Source: Planctomycetaceae bacterium UBA4732 (GTDB lineage Bacteria; Planctomycetota; Planctomycetia; Gemmatales; Gemmataceae). From it: a stretch of DNA of 12,598 nt. The stretch spans positions 326-12,923 of the forward strand of contig DHJA01000136.1 in NCBI GenBank assembly GCA_002404095.1, given 5' to 3'. Position 1 is the first letter of the stretch, and each line of letters starts with the position of its first letter. Below are positions 1 through 5,827 of the stretch, in pieces. Below the pieces are notes generated by a model. The model was not told where the DNA came from, made no database searches, and was given only the letters and a program-made list of their open reading frames with translations. A program made the translations under genes and the position numbers.

Positions 1-131
1 GCGGGCGGTACCTAAGTCCTTTGCTGTTAAGGATTTCACTCCCCGCCAAACTCAGCCCGCCAAGCCGCTTTTGGCGGGCGGAAAAATCGGTGTCAAGCGT
101 AAAATGGGTTTAAATTGCTGTCCGTTCGTAT
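1..131. repeat. Dispersed ~130-bp hairpin repeat, copy A
   Basis: This stretch matches 7570-7700 in direct orientation with few mismatches; the first 23 bases differ at only one position. Both copies hold a GC-rich stem-loop: GCCCGCCAA near 56-64 pairs with TTGGCGGGC near 71-79. An A/T-richer stretch follows (GGAAAAATCGGTGT). The left edge is cut by the window start, so the true length is unknown. Similar PPAKGGLAGG-type spurious peptides are common in planctomycete genomes, which fits a dispersed intergenic family (recollection, not a search). No coding function is seen. Confidence 0.8.
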
Positions 132-134
132 TAA

Positions 135-1094
135 TTGCCCAAAAACGAACTAACACTCTTTACCCTTGCGCTGGAAGCCGGCCTGGTTCCCGCGGCGGAG
201 GAAGTCGAGCCGTGGGTGGAGACGATCCTCCGCCTGTGGGACGACGCCGACTTCTACGAGGCGGAGAGCCGGCGTTGCTTGGCCGCCGCGGAGGCGTGGC
301 GGCCCGAACGACTGTTGCCGCGCTTTGAAGCGCTCTTTCGCAAAGTGAAAAGGGCGGGGAAACCCCGCCCCTACGGCGATCTGCAAGCCAAGACCCCTCA
401 ACCGGCCGGCGCCATGTTCCAGGACGCCGTGCTGCACATGACGTTTGAGAAGGACACGTTCTACGAAAAGGAGGGCAAGACCTACGTCCGCGACTTGAGC
501 GGCAACGGCTACGACGGCCTGTGTGAGGGCGTGGCGTATACCCCCGAAGGGAAGGCCGGAGGCGCCCTCAAGTTCGACGGCAAGGGCTGGATGCAGATAC
601 CCCATCCCTTGCTCAACCATCAGGCCAACTACACCGTTATCGCCTGGGTGCGTCTGCGGAAAAACGCACCTGACGGCGAACTCTTTCGCGAAGGGGACTC
701 GCAACGCGACAAGAAATTTATCTGCTCCGCTGCTCTCTTATCCGGCGGGCGTATTGGTAGTGCAGCATGGAACCGGAGCGCGACGGACCCCACTACCGGA
801 AATTGGTTCAACCGTGAAAAAGCCGGTGTCTTTCCGTATGAGAAATGGGTTTTTCTGACCATCGCTCTCGAAAATGGGGGCGCCAAAACCGGCTCCCTCC
901 GGGTCACGGTGGACGACAAGGAATACCACTTGCCTTCGCAGATGGTTGACTCCTCTACGGAAGATACCTCTGTCACCCTGGGCAAGCATCTGGAAGGTAA
1001 GTTGGGCGAAGTGGCCGTCTTCCACCGTTTCCTATTCGCCGGGGAAATCGAGGCGATCAGGCAACGAGGCTCGGACAAAGCTCAGCCCCCTTAA
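135..1094 (+). CDS. LamG (concanavalin-A-like) domain protein with glycosyltransferase-like N-terminus
   Basis: The ORF has 319 codons. Residues ~94-315 form a LamG/laminin-G-like jelly-roll, a fold that usually binds carbohydrate or protein ligands outside the cytoplasm. It opens with LHMTFEKD and VRDLSGNGYDG, continues with a typical core strand (YTVIAWVRLRK, ~166-176), and ends with LGEVAVFHRFLFAGEIEAI, the usual last strand and helix of LamG-type domains. Residues ~10-70 do not belong to this fold and resemble a glycosyltransferase C-terminus. The only upstream start is TTG at 135, directly after a TAA, and I see no Shine-Dalgarno. ATG at 414, just before the LamG fold, is an alternative start. 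There is no signal peptide. The gene begins directly after repeat copy A, so its original 5' end may be lost. LamG assignment is firm; expression is uncertain. Confidence 0.7.
   Translation: MPKNELTLFTLALEAGLVPAAEEVEPWVETILRLWDDADFYEAESRRCLAAAEAWRPERLLPRFEALFRKVKRAGKPRPYGDLQAKTPQPAGAMFQDAVLHMTFEKDTFYEKEGKTYVRDLSGNGYDGLCEGVAYTPEGKAGGALKFDGKGWMQIPHPLLNHQANYTVIAWVRLRKNAPDGELFREGDSQRDKKFICSAALLSGGRIGSAAWNRSATDPTTGNWFNREKAGVFPYEKWVFLTIALENGGAKTGSLRVTVDDKEYHLPSQMVDSSTEDTSVTLGKHLEGKLGEVAVFHRFLFAGEIEAIRQRGSDKAQPP
162..344 (+). pseudogene. Remnant of a glycosyltransferase C-terminus, in frame with LamG
   Basis: Residues ~10-70 of the preceding ORF contain EEVEPWVETILRLWDD followed by YEAESRRCLAAAEAWRPERL and LPRFEALF. 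This is the pattern of the last helices of planctomycete family-4-type glycosyltransferases: an acidic helix, L-W-D-D, an Arg/Ala-rich helix with A-x-x-W-R-P-E, then the closing R-F-x-A-L-F. The nucleotide-sugar binding core is absent, so no catalysis is possible. I infer that a glycosyltransferase gene was truncated at repeat copy A and its tail fused to a LamG ORF. The family call rests on remembered pattern only. Confidence 0.42.
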
Positions 1095-1112
1095 TCGAGA
1101 TAAGCCAAAGAA

Positions 1113-1188
1113 GCGGCCGGTGAGTCCCCAAACGCGAAGAAGGAAACTCACCGGCCCAACCAAACCCCGGCGCTAGGTCTGCGCGCCG
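1113..1188. repeat. R element copy 1 (two-hairpin repeat, short form)
   Basis: Stem 1 pairs GGCCGGTGAGT (1115-1125) with ACTCACCGGCC (1146-1156) across a loop of the GCGAAGAAGGA class. A conserved tail, CAACCAAACCCCGGCG then TCTGCGCGCCG, forms a weaker second hairpin. The copy stops at about 1188, just short of the toxin stop codon at 1192-1194 on the other strand, and lacks the promoter-like tail of copies 2, 4 and 5. It lies between convergent LamG and toxin genes and could act as a bidirectional terminator-like structure (inference). Confidence 0.8.
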
Positions 1189-1191
1189 AGG

Positions 1192-1605
1192 CTAGGGAAA
1201 CAGAATCGTGAACCCCTCTTGGGTGAAATGATGATCATGGGTAAGCACAGCGGTCAGGCCGAGGTCTTTCATCGCCAGCATCGAACGGCAATCGATCAGG
1301 CTGTATCCCTTGTCAGGCCGGGCCTCGTACAGTGCGAGGGCGGCGTCAAACTGAGTGCGGGTTTGGGGCAGCACGACTACCCGAGCATCGTTGCGAATGT
1401 CGTGAATCGTTGCCGCAGCGTAGACGCGGCCGATGGGGCCGGTTCCTGCCAAAGCGTTGAGAACTTCGGTAAGAACCTCGTCGGTAGTGACCAGACCAGT
1501 CGATGGTTTCGCCGCCGACCAGTGCTTGGCCGCGGCGTGCCACAAATCGCGCGGCCGCGCCAGAGCAAGCCAATAGAAGGCGTCGGCGAAGACGGTTGGC
1601 GGCAC
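1192..1605 (-). CDS. PIN-domain toxin (VapC-like ribonuclease)
   Basis: A 137-residue PIN-domain protein, the usual length for a VapC-type toxin. PIN toxins are Mg2+-dependent RNases that cleave tRNA or rRNA and are neutralised by a cognate antitoxin. The acidic active-site positions are visible: D8 in VFADAFYW, D42/E47 in TTDEVLTEVLN, D105 in YSLIDCRSM and D124 in LTHDHHF. The start is GTG at 1605-1603, because a TGA (the antitoxin stop) lies in the same frame three codons upstream. GGAG in the antitoxin end provides a ribosome binding site about 9 nt away. It is transcribed against LamG and beta-helix 1 and follows the DUF104 antitoxin with only 6 nt between them. Family assignment is firm; the RNA target is unknown. 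Confidence 0.88.
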   Translation of the reverse strand: MPPTVFADAFYWLALARPRDLWHAAAKHWSAAKPSTGLVTTDEVLTEVLNALAGTGPIGRVYAAATIHDIRNDARVVVLPQTRTQFDAALALYEARPDKGYSLIDCRSMLAMKDLGLTAVLTHDHHFTQEGFTILFP

Positions 1606-1611
1606 GGGCGA

Positions 1612-1848
1612 TCACTCCGGCTTCTTTGGCGTCCCATACAAATAGTGATCGTGCTGGGCGGCCAGATCATCCGGCAAGCAATCCAGCACGTCCGGCGGCA
1701 ACGCCCGGGCGCGGGCCACGATTCGTTCGGCCAAAGACGGCTGCGCCTGCTGCACAGTGACTTGAACTATCTCATGTTCCTTGAGCGGCAGCGATTGAGC
1801 CGGCTTGAGTACGCCGTTTTCGTACACGGCTTCTACGGTGATGGCCAT
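1612..1848 (-). CDS. DUF104 / AF2212-like antitoxin
   Basis: A 78-residue protein opening with MAITVEAVYENGVLKP and continuing with PLKEHEIVQVTV, the hallmark of the DUF104 (AF2212-like) antitoxin family: a small beta-barrel that pairs with PIN toxins. The C-terminal half (SLAERIVARARALPPDVLDC) would be the toxin-wrapping helix. I place the start at ATG 1848-1846, where DUF104 proteins normally begin, with GGAGG 8 nt upstream; an open frame runs further upstream to 2136 but carries no family signal. It is the first gene of a two-gene operon with the PIN toxin and probably represses its own promoter. Its TGA is in the same frame as the toxin. Confidence 0.85.
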   Translation of the reverse strand: MAITVEAVYENGVLKPAQSLPLKEHEIVQVTVQQAQPSLAERIVARARALPPDVLDCLPDDLAAQHDHYLYGTPKKPE

Positions 1849-1875
1849 CGCAAAGACCTCCGCGAGGATGGGGTG

Positions 1876-1893
1876 AATGGCAACGCCATTGTA
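1876..1893 (-). promoter_or_regulatory. Candidate -10 box and operator of the first TA operon
   Basis: On the minus strand TACAAT (1893-1888) matches five of six bases of a sigma70 -10 box and lies 39 nt upstream of the antitoxin start. Its -35 region is poor. A perfect inverted repeat, AATGGC-AAC-GCCATT (1876-1890), overlaps its 3' side, a suitable place for autorepression. This is inferred from sequence shape only. Confidence 0.35.
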
Positions 1894-1966
1894 GCAGAAG
1901 CCGTTTAGGGTGGGACTCGAAAAGTTGACCCGCCCTATGGAACTGGGCAGAGAAGTGAATTCAAAG

Positions 1967-2073
1967 TTGGCCGGTGAGGTCAAGCCGCCAAGCATGTCCC
2001 TCACCGGCCCGACCAAGCCCCGGCGCTCGGTCTGCGCGCCGGGAGCGTTGGCTTTGTCACTATATCGCAGACC
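1967..2073. repeat. R element copy 2 (long form, upstream of beta-helix 1)
   Basis: Stem 1 pairs GGCCGGTGAGG (1969-1979) with CCTCACCGGCC (1999-2009) around a CAAGCCGCCAAGCA-class loop. Stem 2 is CCCCGGCG (2018-2025) with CGCGCCGGG ending near 2043. This copy continues through GAGCGTTGGCTTTG to TATATCGCAGACC. It separates the TA operon and beta-helix 1, which diverge from it. Confidence 0.85.
2048..2073 (+). promoter_or_regulatory. Conserved promoter-like tail before beta-helix 1
   Basis: TTGGCT (2048-2053), 7 nt, then TATATC (2061-2066), ending with GCAGACC at 2073. The same arrangement and spacing recur before beta-helix 2 and 3, each ending exactly 24 nt before the ATG. TATATC could be a -10 box with the transcript starting near 2073; no -35 hexamer stands at the right distance. 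AGGAG (2084-2088) is the ribosome binding site. Confidence 0.4.
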
Positions 2074-2097
2074 GGTTCCCGAGAGGAGATACGTCTT

Positions 2098-3294
2098 ATG
2101 TGGTTCTCTTCCTGGCTGCGAAATCCGAAACGACAAGCGTCCCCGCGCAAGCGGCCCACCTTTCGGCCCACGCTCGAAGCGCTTGAGGAGCGCTATTTGT
2201 TAAGCACCCTGACGGTCCTGAACACCAATGACAGCAGGGCCGGCTCGCTGCGGGCCGACATCGCCGCCGCCCAAAACGGCGACACCATCGTCTTTGCCCC
2301 CAACCTGGACGGTCAGACCATCACGCTGACCAAGGGCGAGCTGCTCATTAACAAGAACCTGACCATCGCCGGGTTCAGCGATCGCGGGTTGACGGTCAGC
2401 GGCAACAACGCCTCGCGGGTCTTCGAGGTGGCCACTGGGACGCAGGTCACCCTGAGCGGCCTGACGATCAGCAACGGCATGGCCGTTGCCGGTGATGGCG
2501 GCGGCATCCTGGTCGATGCCGGCGCTGTCCTGACGGTCAGCAACAGCACCCTGTCCGGCAACTCCGCCACCTTTAACCGTAAGGGCGTCGGGGGCCAGGG
2601 CGGCGGCATCTACAACGGCGGCACGACGACGGTCAGCGGCAGCACCCTGTCCGGCAACTCCGGCAACGGCGGCTCCGGCGCCATCTACAACTTTGCCACG
2701 CTGACGGTCAACAACAACAGCGCCGTGTCCGGGAACTCCTACTACGGCATCGTAAACTACGGTACCGCGACGGTCAGTGGCAGCACCGTGTCCAACAACT
2801 CCGGCAGCGGCATATACAACTTCAGTCCCAGCACGCTGACGGTCAGCGACAGCACCCTGTCCCACAACTCCGCGACCGACGGCGGCGGCATCTACAACAA
2901 CGGCACGGCGACGCTCAGCGGCTGTACCCTGTCCGACAACTCCGCGACCGAGTACGGCGGCGGCATCTACTCCGGCGGCGGGCACGACTCGCTGACCGTC
3001 AGCGGCTGTACCCTGTCCGGCAACTCCGCCGCCGACGGCGGCGGCATCTACGTCTACGGCGGCACGGTGACGGTCAGCGGCAGCACCCTGTCCGGCAACA
3101 CCGCCAAATACGGCGGCGGCGGCATCGACAACCAATCGAATATGGGCACGGTCACGGTCGAAAACTCCAGCACCATCACCGGCAATACCGCCCACACTGG
3201 CTTGGGCGCCGACGTCTACAACCTAGGCGTGCTGTACCTGGACAGCACCAGCATCATCGGCATCCTCGATGGCAACCCCGCCGTGCCGATCTAG
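2098..3294 (+). CDS. Secreted right-handed beta-helix repeat protein 1
   Basis: A 398-residue protein. Residues 1-36 are Arg-rich and carry the planctomycete export-type motif R-P-T-L-E-A-L-E-E-R (23-32) followed by YLLS. Residues ~40-125 resemble the CSLREA-like N-terminal cap of beta-helix proteins (NTNDSRAGSLRADI, GDTIVFAP, NLTIAG). From ~120 to 370 there are about nine or ten coils of 20-28 residues of the form LTVSGSTLSGNS-x-GGGIYN-x-GT, typical of Pmp-like right-handed parallel beta-helices. The C-terminus ends in GVLYLDSTSIIGILDGNP, shared with both paralogues. No catalytic motif is seen. ATG 2098 has AGGAG 9 nt upstream and sits 24 nt after the conserved tail of R2. Likely a surface or extracellular structural or adhesive protein; the role is not established. 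It is closest to beta-helix 2. Confidence 0.85.
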   Translation: MWFSSWLRNPKRQASPRKRPTFRPTLEALEERYLLSTLTVLNTNDSRAGSLRADIAAAQNGDTIVFAPNLDGQTITLTKGELLINKNLTIAGFSDRGLTVSGNNASRVFEVATGTQVTLSGLTISNGMAVAGDGGGILVDAGAVLTVSNSTLSGNSATFNRKGVGGQGGGIYNGGTTTVSGSTLSGNSGNGGSGAIYNFATLTVNNNSAVSGNSYYGIVNYGTATVSGSTVSNNSGSGIYNFSPSTLTVSDSTLSHNSATDGGGIYNNGTATLSGCTLSDNSATEYGGGIYSGGGHDSLTVSGCTLSGNSAADGGGIYVYGGTVTVSGSTLSGNTAKYGGGGIDNQSNMGTVTVENSSTITGNTAHTGLGADVYNLGVLYLDSTSIIGILDGNPAVPI

Positions 3295-3460
3295 CGGCCA
3301 CGACGGCAAGAGGACCGTCTCAACTCGTCCCGGTGATCGGTTTGCGCGCCGGGGCGCGGATAGGTTCGGACGGAACAGAACAAAAGCGGCCGGTGAGGTT
3401 CAGCCGCCAAGCAGGTTCCTCACCGGCCCAACCAAACCCCGGCGTTCGGTCTGCGCGCCG
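3288..3460. repeat. ~173-bp direct repeat downstream of beta-helix 1 (pairs with 5599-5771)
   Basis: The stop codon region of beta-helix 1 and the following ~165 bp, including R3, match 5599-5771 with about five mismatches by eye. The pair marks a duplicated unit (end of gene + R element) shared by beta-helix 1 and 2, and identity ends within R3 at about 3460. It is a good substrate for homologous recombination that would delete or duplicate beta-helix 2 and the second TA module. Confidence 0.85.
3386..3460. repeat. R element copy 3 (short form)
   Basis: Stem 1 pairs GGCCGGTGAGG (3388-3398) with CCTCACCGGCC (3418-3428), with a CAGCCGCCAAGCA-class loop. The tail CAACCAAACCCCGGCG...CTGCGCGCCG follows and then diverges. 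The promoter-like tail is absent; the next gene is the convergent second toxin. From 3460 a different small inverted repeat (GCCGCGA 3460-3466 / TCGCGGC 3480-3486) begins. Confidence 0.8.
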
Positions 3461-3569
3461 CCGCGATTTTTTTGGCCCCTCGCGGCCAGCTTCGGGCATT
3501 CCTTTGGAGAAACTGATGTCGAAGCCGCGGAACTGCTTGGCATGAAGGAGAAGCAATGAATTACAGAAG

Positions 3570-3588
3570 TCGCGGCGGGACGCCGCGA
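3570..3588 (-). terminator. Hairpin just after the second PIN toxin
   Basis: TCGCGGCG (3570-3577), loop GGA, CGCCGCGA (3581-3588): a perfect 8-bp stem located 7 nt past the toxin stop codon on the minus strand. Only a weak T-rich stretch follows, so it is a plausible but not classical intrinsic terminator. The rest of 3461-3595 contains no convincing gene. Confidence 0.45.
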
Positions 3589-3595
3589 AGCAGCC

Positions 3596-4015
3596 TTAAG
3601 GGAACAGCCGAAAGCCCAGGTTCACTTTTTTGAAATGAGCGTCGCCGGTGAAAACGTCAACAATCCCCAGGTCCTGCATGACAACCATCGACGTGAAATC
3701 GACGAAGGAGATATCCGGCTTGTCGTGGTATTTTTGGCGCATCTGCCAGGCGCGCTGAAAATACTCGGGTGAGATATGAACGAGTTGCAGAGTCCCCGCG
3801 TTCGCTTTGCCGAGCAAGCCCCGGATGAAAGCGCGCGCTTGAGGCTCCGCGGTTGCGTCGTACAAGTAATCGATCAGTTCGCCCAAAACAGCGTCGGTCG
3901 TGACATACCGTCGGTTCTTTTTCAGGAGCTTCCGGTGCTGCTTGATGACGGCGGCGTGGTACTGATCCGTATCGTCGGCCATGCCGATCCACGCCCAAGT
4001 ATCGACGAAGATCAT
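3596..4015 (-). CDS. PIN-domain toxin 2 (VapC-like ribonuclease)
   Basis: A 139-residue PIN-domain protein. It starts MIFVDTWAWIGMAD, a textbook VapC N-terminus with D5. The other acidic positions are D41/E46 (TTDAVLGELIDYL), D101/D106 (DISFVDFTSM) and D125 (FTGDAHF), so the metal-binding set appears complete. It should act as a toxic RNase blocked by the antitoxin gene before it. ATG 4015-4013 overlaps the antitoxin TGA in an ATGA junction, indicating translational coupling. It is only moderately similar to the first PIN toxin, so the two modules are not a recent local duplication. It is convergent with beta-helix 1. Confidence 0.9.
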   Translation of the reverse strand: MIFVDTWAWIGMADDTDQYHAAVIKQHRKLLKKNRRYVTTDAVLGELIDYLYDATAEPQARAFIRGLLGKANAGTLQLVHISPEYFQRAWQMRQKYHDKPDISFVDFTSMVVMQDLGIVDVFTGDAHFKKVNLGFRLFP

Positions 4016-4221
4016 CGGCCGTGCTTTTGTTTGAGGTATTGATCATGATTGGCGGCCCCATCCCGGCGCCCTGAATGACAGATGCCGATGATGTCGGCGA
4101 AAGGATCTTCCTCGTCCACGGCGTTGAGGGTCAAGCGGACTTCGGTCCCCTCGGCCAGCGTCAAGGGGTGTTTCGGTTTGAGAACGCCGTCTCTGTAGAC
4201 GGCTTCGACAGTGAGAGTCAT
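4012..4221 (-). CDS. DUF104 / AF2212-like antitoxin 2
   Basis: A 69-residue protein starting MTLTVEAVYRDGVLKPKHPL with LAEGTEVRLTLN, the DUF104 beta-barrel signature. The C-terminal part (DPFADIIGICHSGRRDGAANHDQYL) is the expected toxin-binding tail. The frame is open upstream to 4308, but ATG 4221 matches the family start and has GGGAG 10 nt upstream. It is coupled by a 4-nt overlap to PIN toxin 2. Autoregulation is expected; a perfect inverted repeat 48 nt upstream is a candidate operator. Confidence 0.85.
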   Translation of the reverse strand: MTLTVEAVYRDGVLKPKHPLTLAEGTEVRLTLNAVDEEDPFADIIGICHSGRRDGAANHDQYLKQKHGR

Positions 4222-4269
4222 GGCTTTAAGCTCCCGAAGGAGGAAACAAACAACGCTGCGGTTAAGGTA

Positions 4270-4289
4270 CCGGATTTTCGCAAATCCGG
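4270..4289. promoter_or_regulatory. Inverted repeat, candidate operator of TA operon 2
   Basis: CCGGATTT (4270-4277), loop TCGC, AAATCCGG (4282-4289) is a perfect 8-bp palindrome in the 220-bp gap between the antitoxin start and beta-helix 2. Its position 48 nt upstream of the antitoxin start fits an operator for TA autorepression. It differs in sequence from the inverted repeat of the first TA operon. No convincing -35/-10 pair was found beside it. Confidence 0.35.
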
Positions 4290-4310
4290 GAAGCTGTTTC
4301 CTGAACAAAG

Positions 4311-4417
4311 TTGGCCGGTGAGTCCCAACCGCGAAGAAGGACGCTCACCGGCCCAACCAAGCCCCGGCGTTCGGTCTGCGCGCCGGGAGCGTTGGCTTTT
4401 TCATTGTATCGCAGGCC
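4311..4417. repeat. R element copy 4 (long form, upstream of beta-helix 2)
   Basis: Stem 1 pairs GGCCGGTGAG (4313-4322) with CTCACCGGCC (4344-4353). Its loop is of the GCGAAGAAGGA class, as in copy 1. Here GTT before and AAC after the stem extend pairing across a one-base bulge. The second hairpin CCCCGGCG...CGCGCCGGG and the promoter-like tail are both present. Confidence 0.85.
4392..4417 (+). promoter_or_regulatory. Conserved promoter-like tail before beta-helix 2
   Basis: TTGGCT (4392-4397), 7 nt, TGTATC (4405-4410), ending GCAGGCC at 4417, again exactly 24 nt before the start codon. The -10-like box is one base different from the other two copies. CTGGAG in the leader is the likely ribosome binding site. 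Confidence 0.38.
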
Positions 4418-4441
4418 AATCTGAAACTGGAGACTCGAAGC

Positions 4442-5605
4442 ATGTCACTTACCCGTTGGCTGTCCGAACGCCTGGGGCTGTCCGGGATCCGCGAACTGGC
4501 CTCACGGCCCGCGCCCCCGCGCAAGCGGCCCACTTTCCGGCCCAGGCTCGAAGCCTTGGAGGAGCGCTATTTGCTCAGCACCCTGATGGTCCTGAACACC
4601 AACGACAGCGGCGCCGGCTCACTGCGGGCCGACATCGCCGCCGCCCACAACGGCGACACCATCGTCTTCGCCCCCAGCCTGAACGGCCAGACCATCACGC
4701 TGACCAGCGGCGAGCTGCTCATCAAGAAGAACCTGACCATCGCTGGGCCGAGCGACCGCAGCCTGACCGTCAGCGCCGGCGGCCTCTCGCGGGTGTTCGA
4801 GGTGGCCTCAACAGTAGCGAAGCCGGTCACCCTGAGCGGCCTGACGATCAGCAACGGCGCGGGCTCCGGGGCCGGCGGCGGCGGCATCTACAACGCCGGC
4901 ACGCTCACGGTCAGCAACAGCACTCTGTCCGGCAACACTTCCACCGGCGGCGACGGCGGCGGCATCCAAAACGACGGCACGCTAACCGTCGGCGGCAGCA
5001 CCCTGTGCGGCAACTCCGCCGGCGAGGGCGGCGGCATCTTCAACTACGGTACGCTCACGGTCAGCGGCAGCACTCTGTCCGGCAACCACGCCAACGGCGA
5101 CGGCGGCGGCGGCGGCATCTACGACGGCTACGGCAACGGAACGGTAACGGCGACGGTCAGCAACAGCACCCTGTCCGGCAACTCCGCTCAATTCAATGGC
5201 GGCGGCATCGAGAACGGCGGCAAGCTGACGGTCAGCGGCAGCAGCCTGTCCAGCAACTCCGCCCACTACGGCGGCGGCATCTACAACTATAGCAGCGCCA
5301 CGCTGACGGTCAGCGGCAGCACCCTGTGCGACAATTCCGCCACCTACTACGGCGGAGGCATCTACAACATGAACCTCGGCACGGTGACGGTCAGCGGCAG
5401 CATCCTGTCCGGCAACTCCGCCTCGAAGGGCGGCGGCATCTTCAACTACGGCAACGCGCTGACGGTCGAAAACTCCAGCACCATCACGGGGAACCTCGCC
5501 CCCACGGGCTTTGGCGCCGACGTCTACAACCTAGGTGTGCTGTACCTGGACAGCACCAGCACGATCGGCATCCTCGATGGCAACCCCGCCAAGCCGCCGA
5601 TCTAG
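4442..5605 (+). CDS. Secreted right-handed beta-helix repeat protein 2
   Basis: A 387-residue paralogue of beta-helix 1. It begins MSLTRWLSERLGLS, shared with beta-helix 3, then the export-type motif R-P-R-L-E-A-L-E-E-R (33-42) and YLLS. The cap region (NTNDSGAGSLRADI, GDTIVFAPSL, ~51-80) and the segment to ~150 are almost identical to protein 1. About nine coils of STLSGNS-x-GGGIYN type follow, including two with Cys (STLCGNS, STLCDNS). The tail is GVLYLDSTSTIGILDGNP. ATG 4442 is supported by the paralogue starts, the 24-nt spacing to the R4 tail and CTGGAG upstream. It is probably exported and surface-associated, with no catalytic residues recognised. The coding DNA is itself a tandem repeat and may vary in coil number by recombination. 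Confidence 0.87.
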   Translation: MSLTRWLSERLGLSGIRELASRPAPPRKRPTFRPRLEALEERYLLSTLMVLNTNDSGAGSLRADIAAAHNGDTIVFAPSLNGQTITLTSGELLIKKNLTIAGPSDRSLTVSAGGLSRVFEVASTVAKPVTLSGLTISNGAGSGAGGGGIYNAGTLTVSNSTLSGNTSTGGDGGGIQNDGTLTVGGSTLCGNSAGEGGGIFNYGTLTVSGSTLSGNHANGDGGGGGIYDGYGNGTVTATVSNSTLSGNSAQFNGGGIENGGKLTVSGSSLSSNSAHYGGGIYNYSSATLTVSGSTLCDNSATYYGGGIYNMNLGTVTVSGSILSGNSASKGGGIFNYGNALTVENSSTITGNLAPTGFGADVYNLGVLYLDSTSTIGILDGNPAKPPI

Positions 5606-5771
5606 CGGCCGCGACGGCAAGGGAACCGTCTCAACTCGTCCCGGTGATCGGTTTGCGCGCCGGGGCGCGGATAGGTTCGGACGGAACAGAACAAAAGCGG
5701 CCGGTGAGGTTCAGCCGCCAAGCAGGTCCCTCACTGGCCCAACCAAACCCCGGCGTTCGGTCTGCGCGCCG
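5599..5771. repeat. ~173-bp direct repeat downstream of beta-helix 2 (pairs with 3288-3460)
   Basis: It covers the last codons of beta-helix 2 (GATCTAGCGGCC) through R5 stem 2, about 97% identical by eye to 3288-3460. Unlike its partner it continues into the promoter-like tail and then beta-helix 3, so the copies differ exactly at the end of the R element. Confidence 0.85.
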
Positions 5772-5803
5772 GGAGTGTTGGCTTTTTCACTATATCGCGG
5801 ACC
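5697..5803. repeat. R element copy 5 (long form, upstream of beta-helix 3)
   Basis: Stem 1 pairs GGCCGGTGAGG (5699-5709) with CCTCACTGGCC (5729-5739). The single C-to-T change leaves a G-U pair, so the fold is kept. The loop is of the CAGCCGCCAAGCA class. The second hairpin and tail follow as in copies 2 and 4. Confidence 0.85.
5778..5803 (+). promoter_or_regulatory. Conserved promoter-like tail before beta-helix 3
   Basis: TTGGCT (5778-5783), 7 nt, TATATC (5791-5796), ending GCGGACC at 5803, 24 nt before ATG 5828. AAGTGGAG (5811-5818) is the ribosome binding site. Same layout as at 2048 and 4392. Confidence 0.4.
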
Positions 5804-5827
5804 AACCTCAAAGTGGAGTCTCGAACT

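Noticed and set aside
71..328. Small ORF starting in repeat copy A
   Set aside because: Overlaps the LamG/glycosyltransferase-like frame, is Gly/Arg-rich and shows no family features.
2200..3195. 331-codon minus-strand ORF
   Set aside because: It is the antisense of the GC-rich beta-helix 1 repeats; composition is repetitive G/A/V/D/R with no family signal.
3547..3634. Short ORF from ATG 3556 with AAGGAG upstream
   Set aside because: About 25 codons overlapping the toxin gene end and the hairpin at 3570-3588; no similarity to a known small protein.
4075..5292. 405-codon plus-strand ORF
   Set aside because: Starts inside an antitoxin on the other strand and runs through R4 into beta-helix 2 out of frame; Arg/Gln/His-rich shadow translation.
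1113..5803. R elements as integron attC sites
   Set aside because: GCCCAAC fits RYYYAAC in four copies and copy 4 has a bulged palindrome, but no GTTRRRY partner is present at the right place, copy 2 breaks the core, the TA and beta-helix units have opposite orientations and no integron integrase is in the window.
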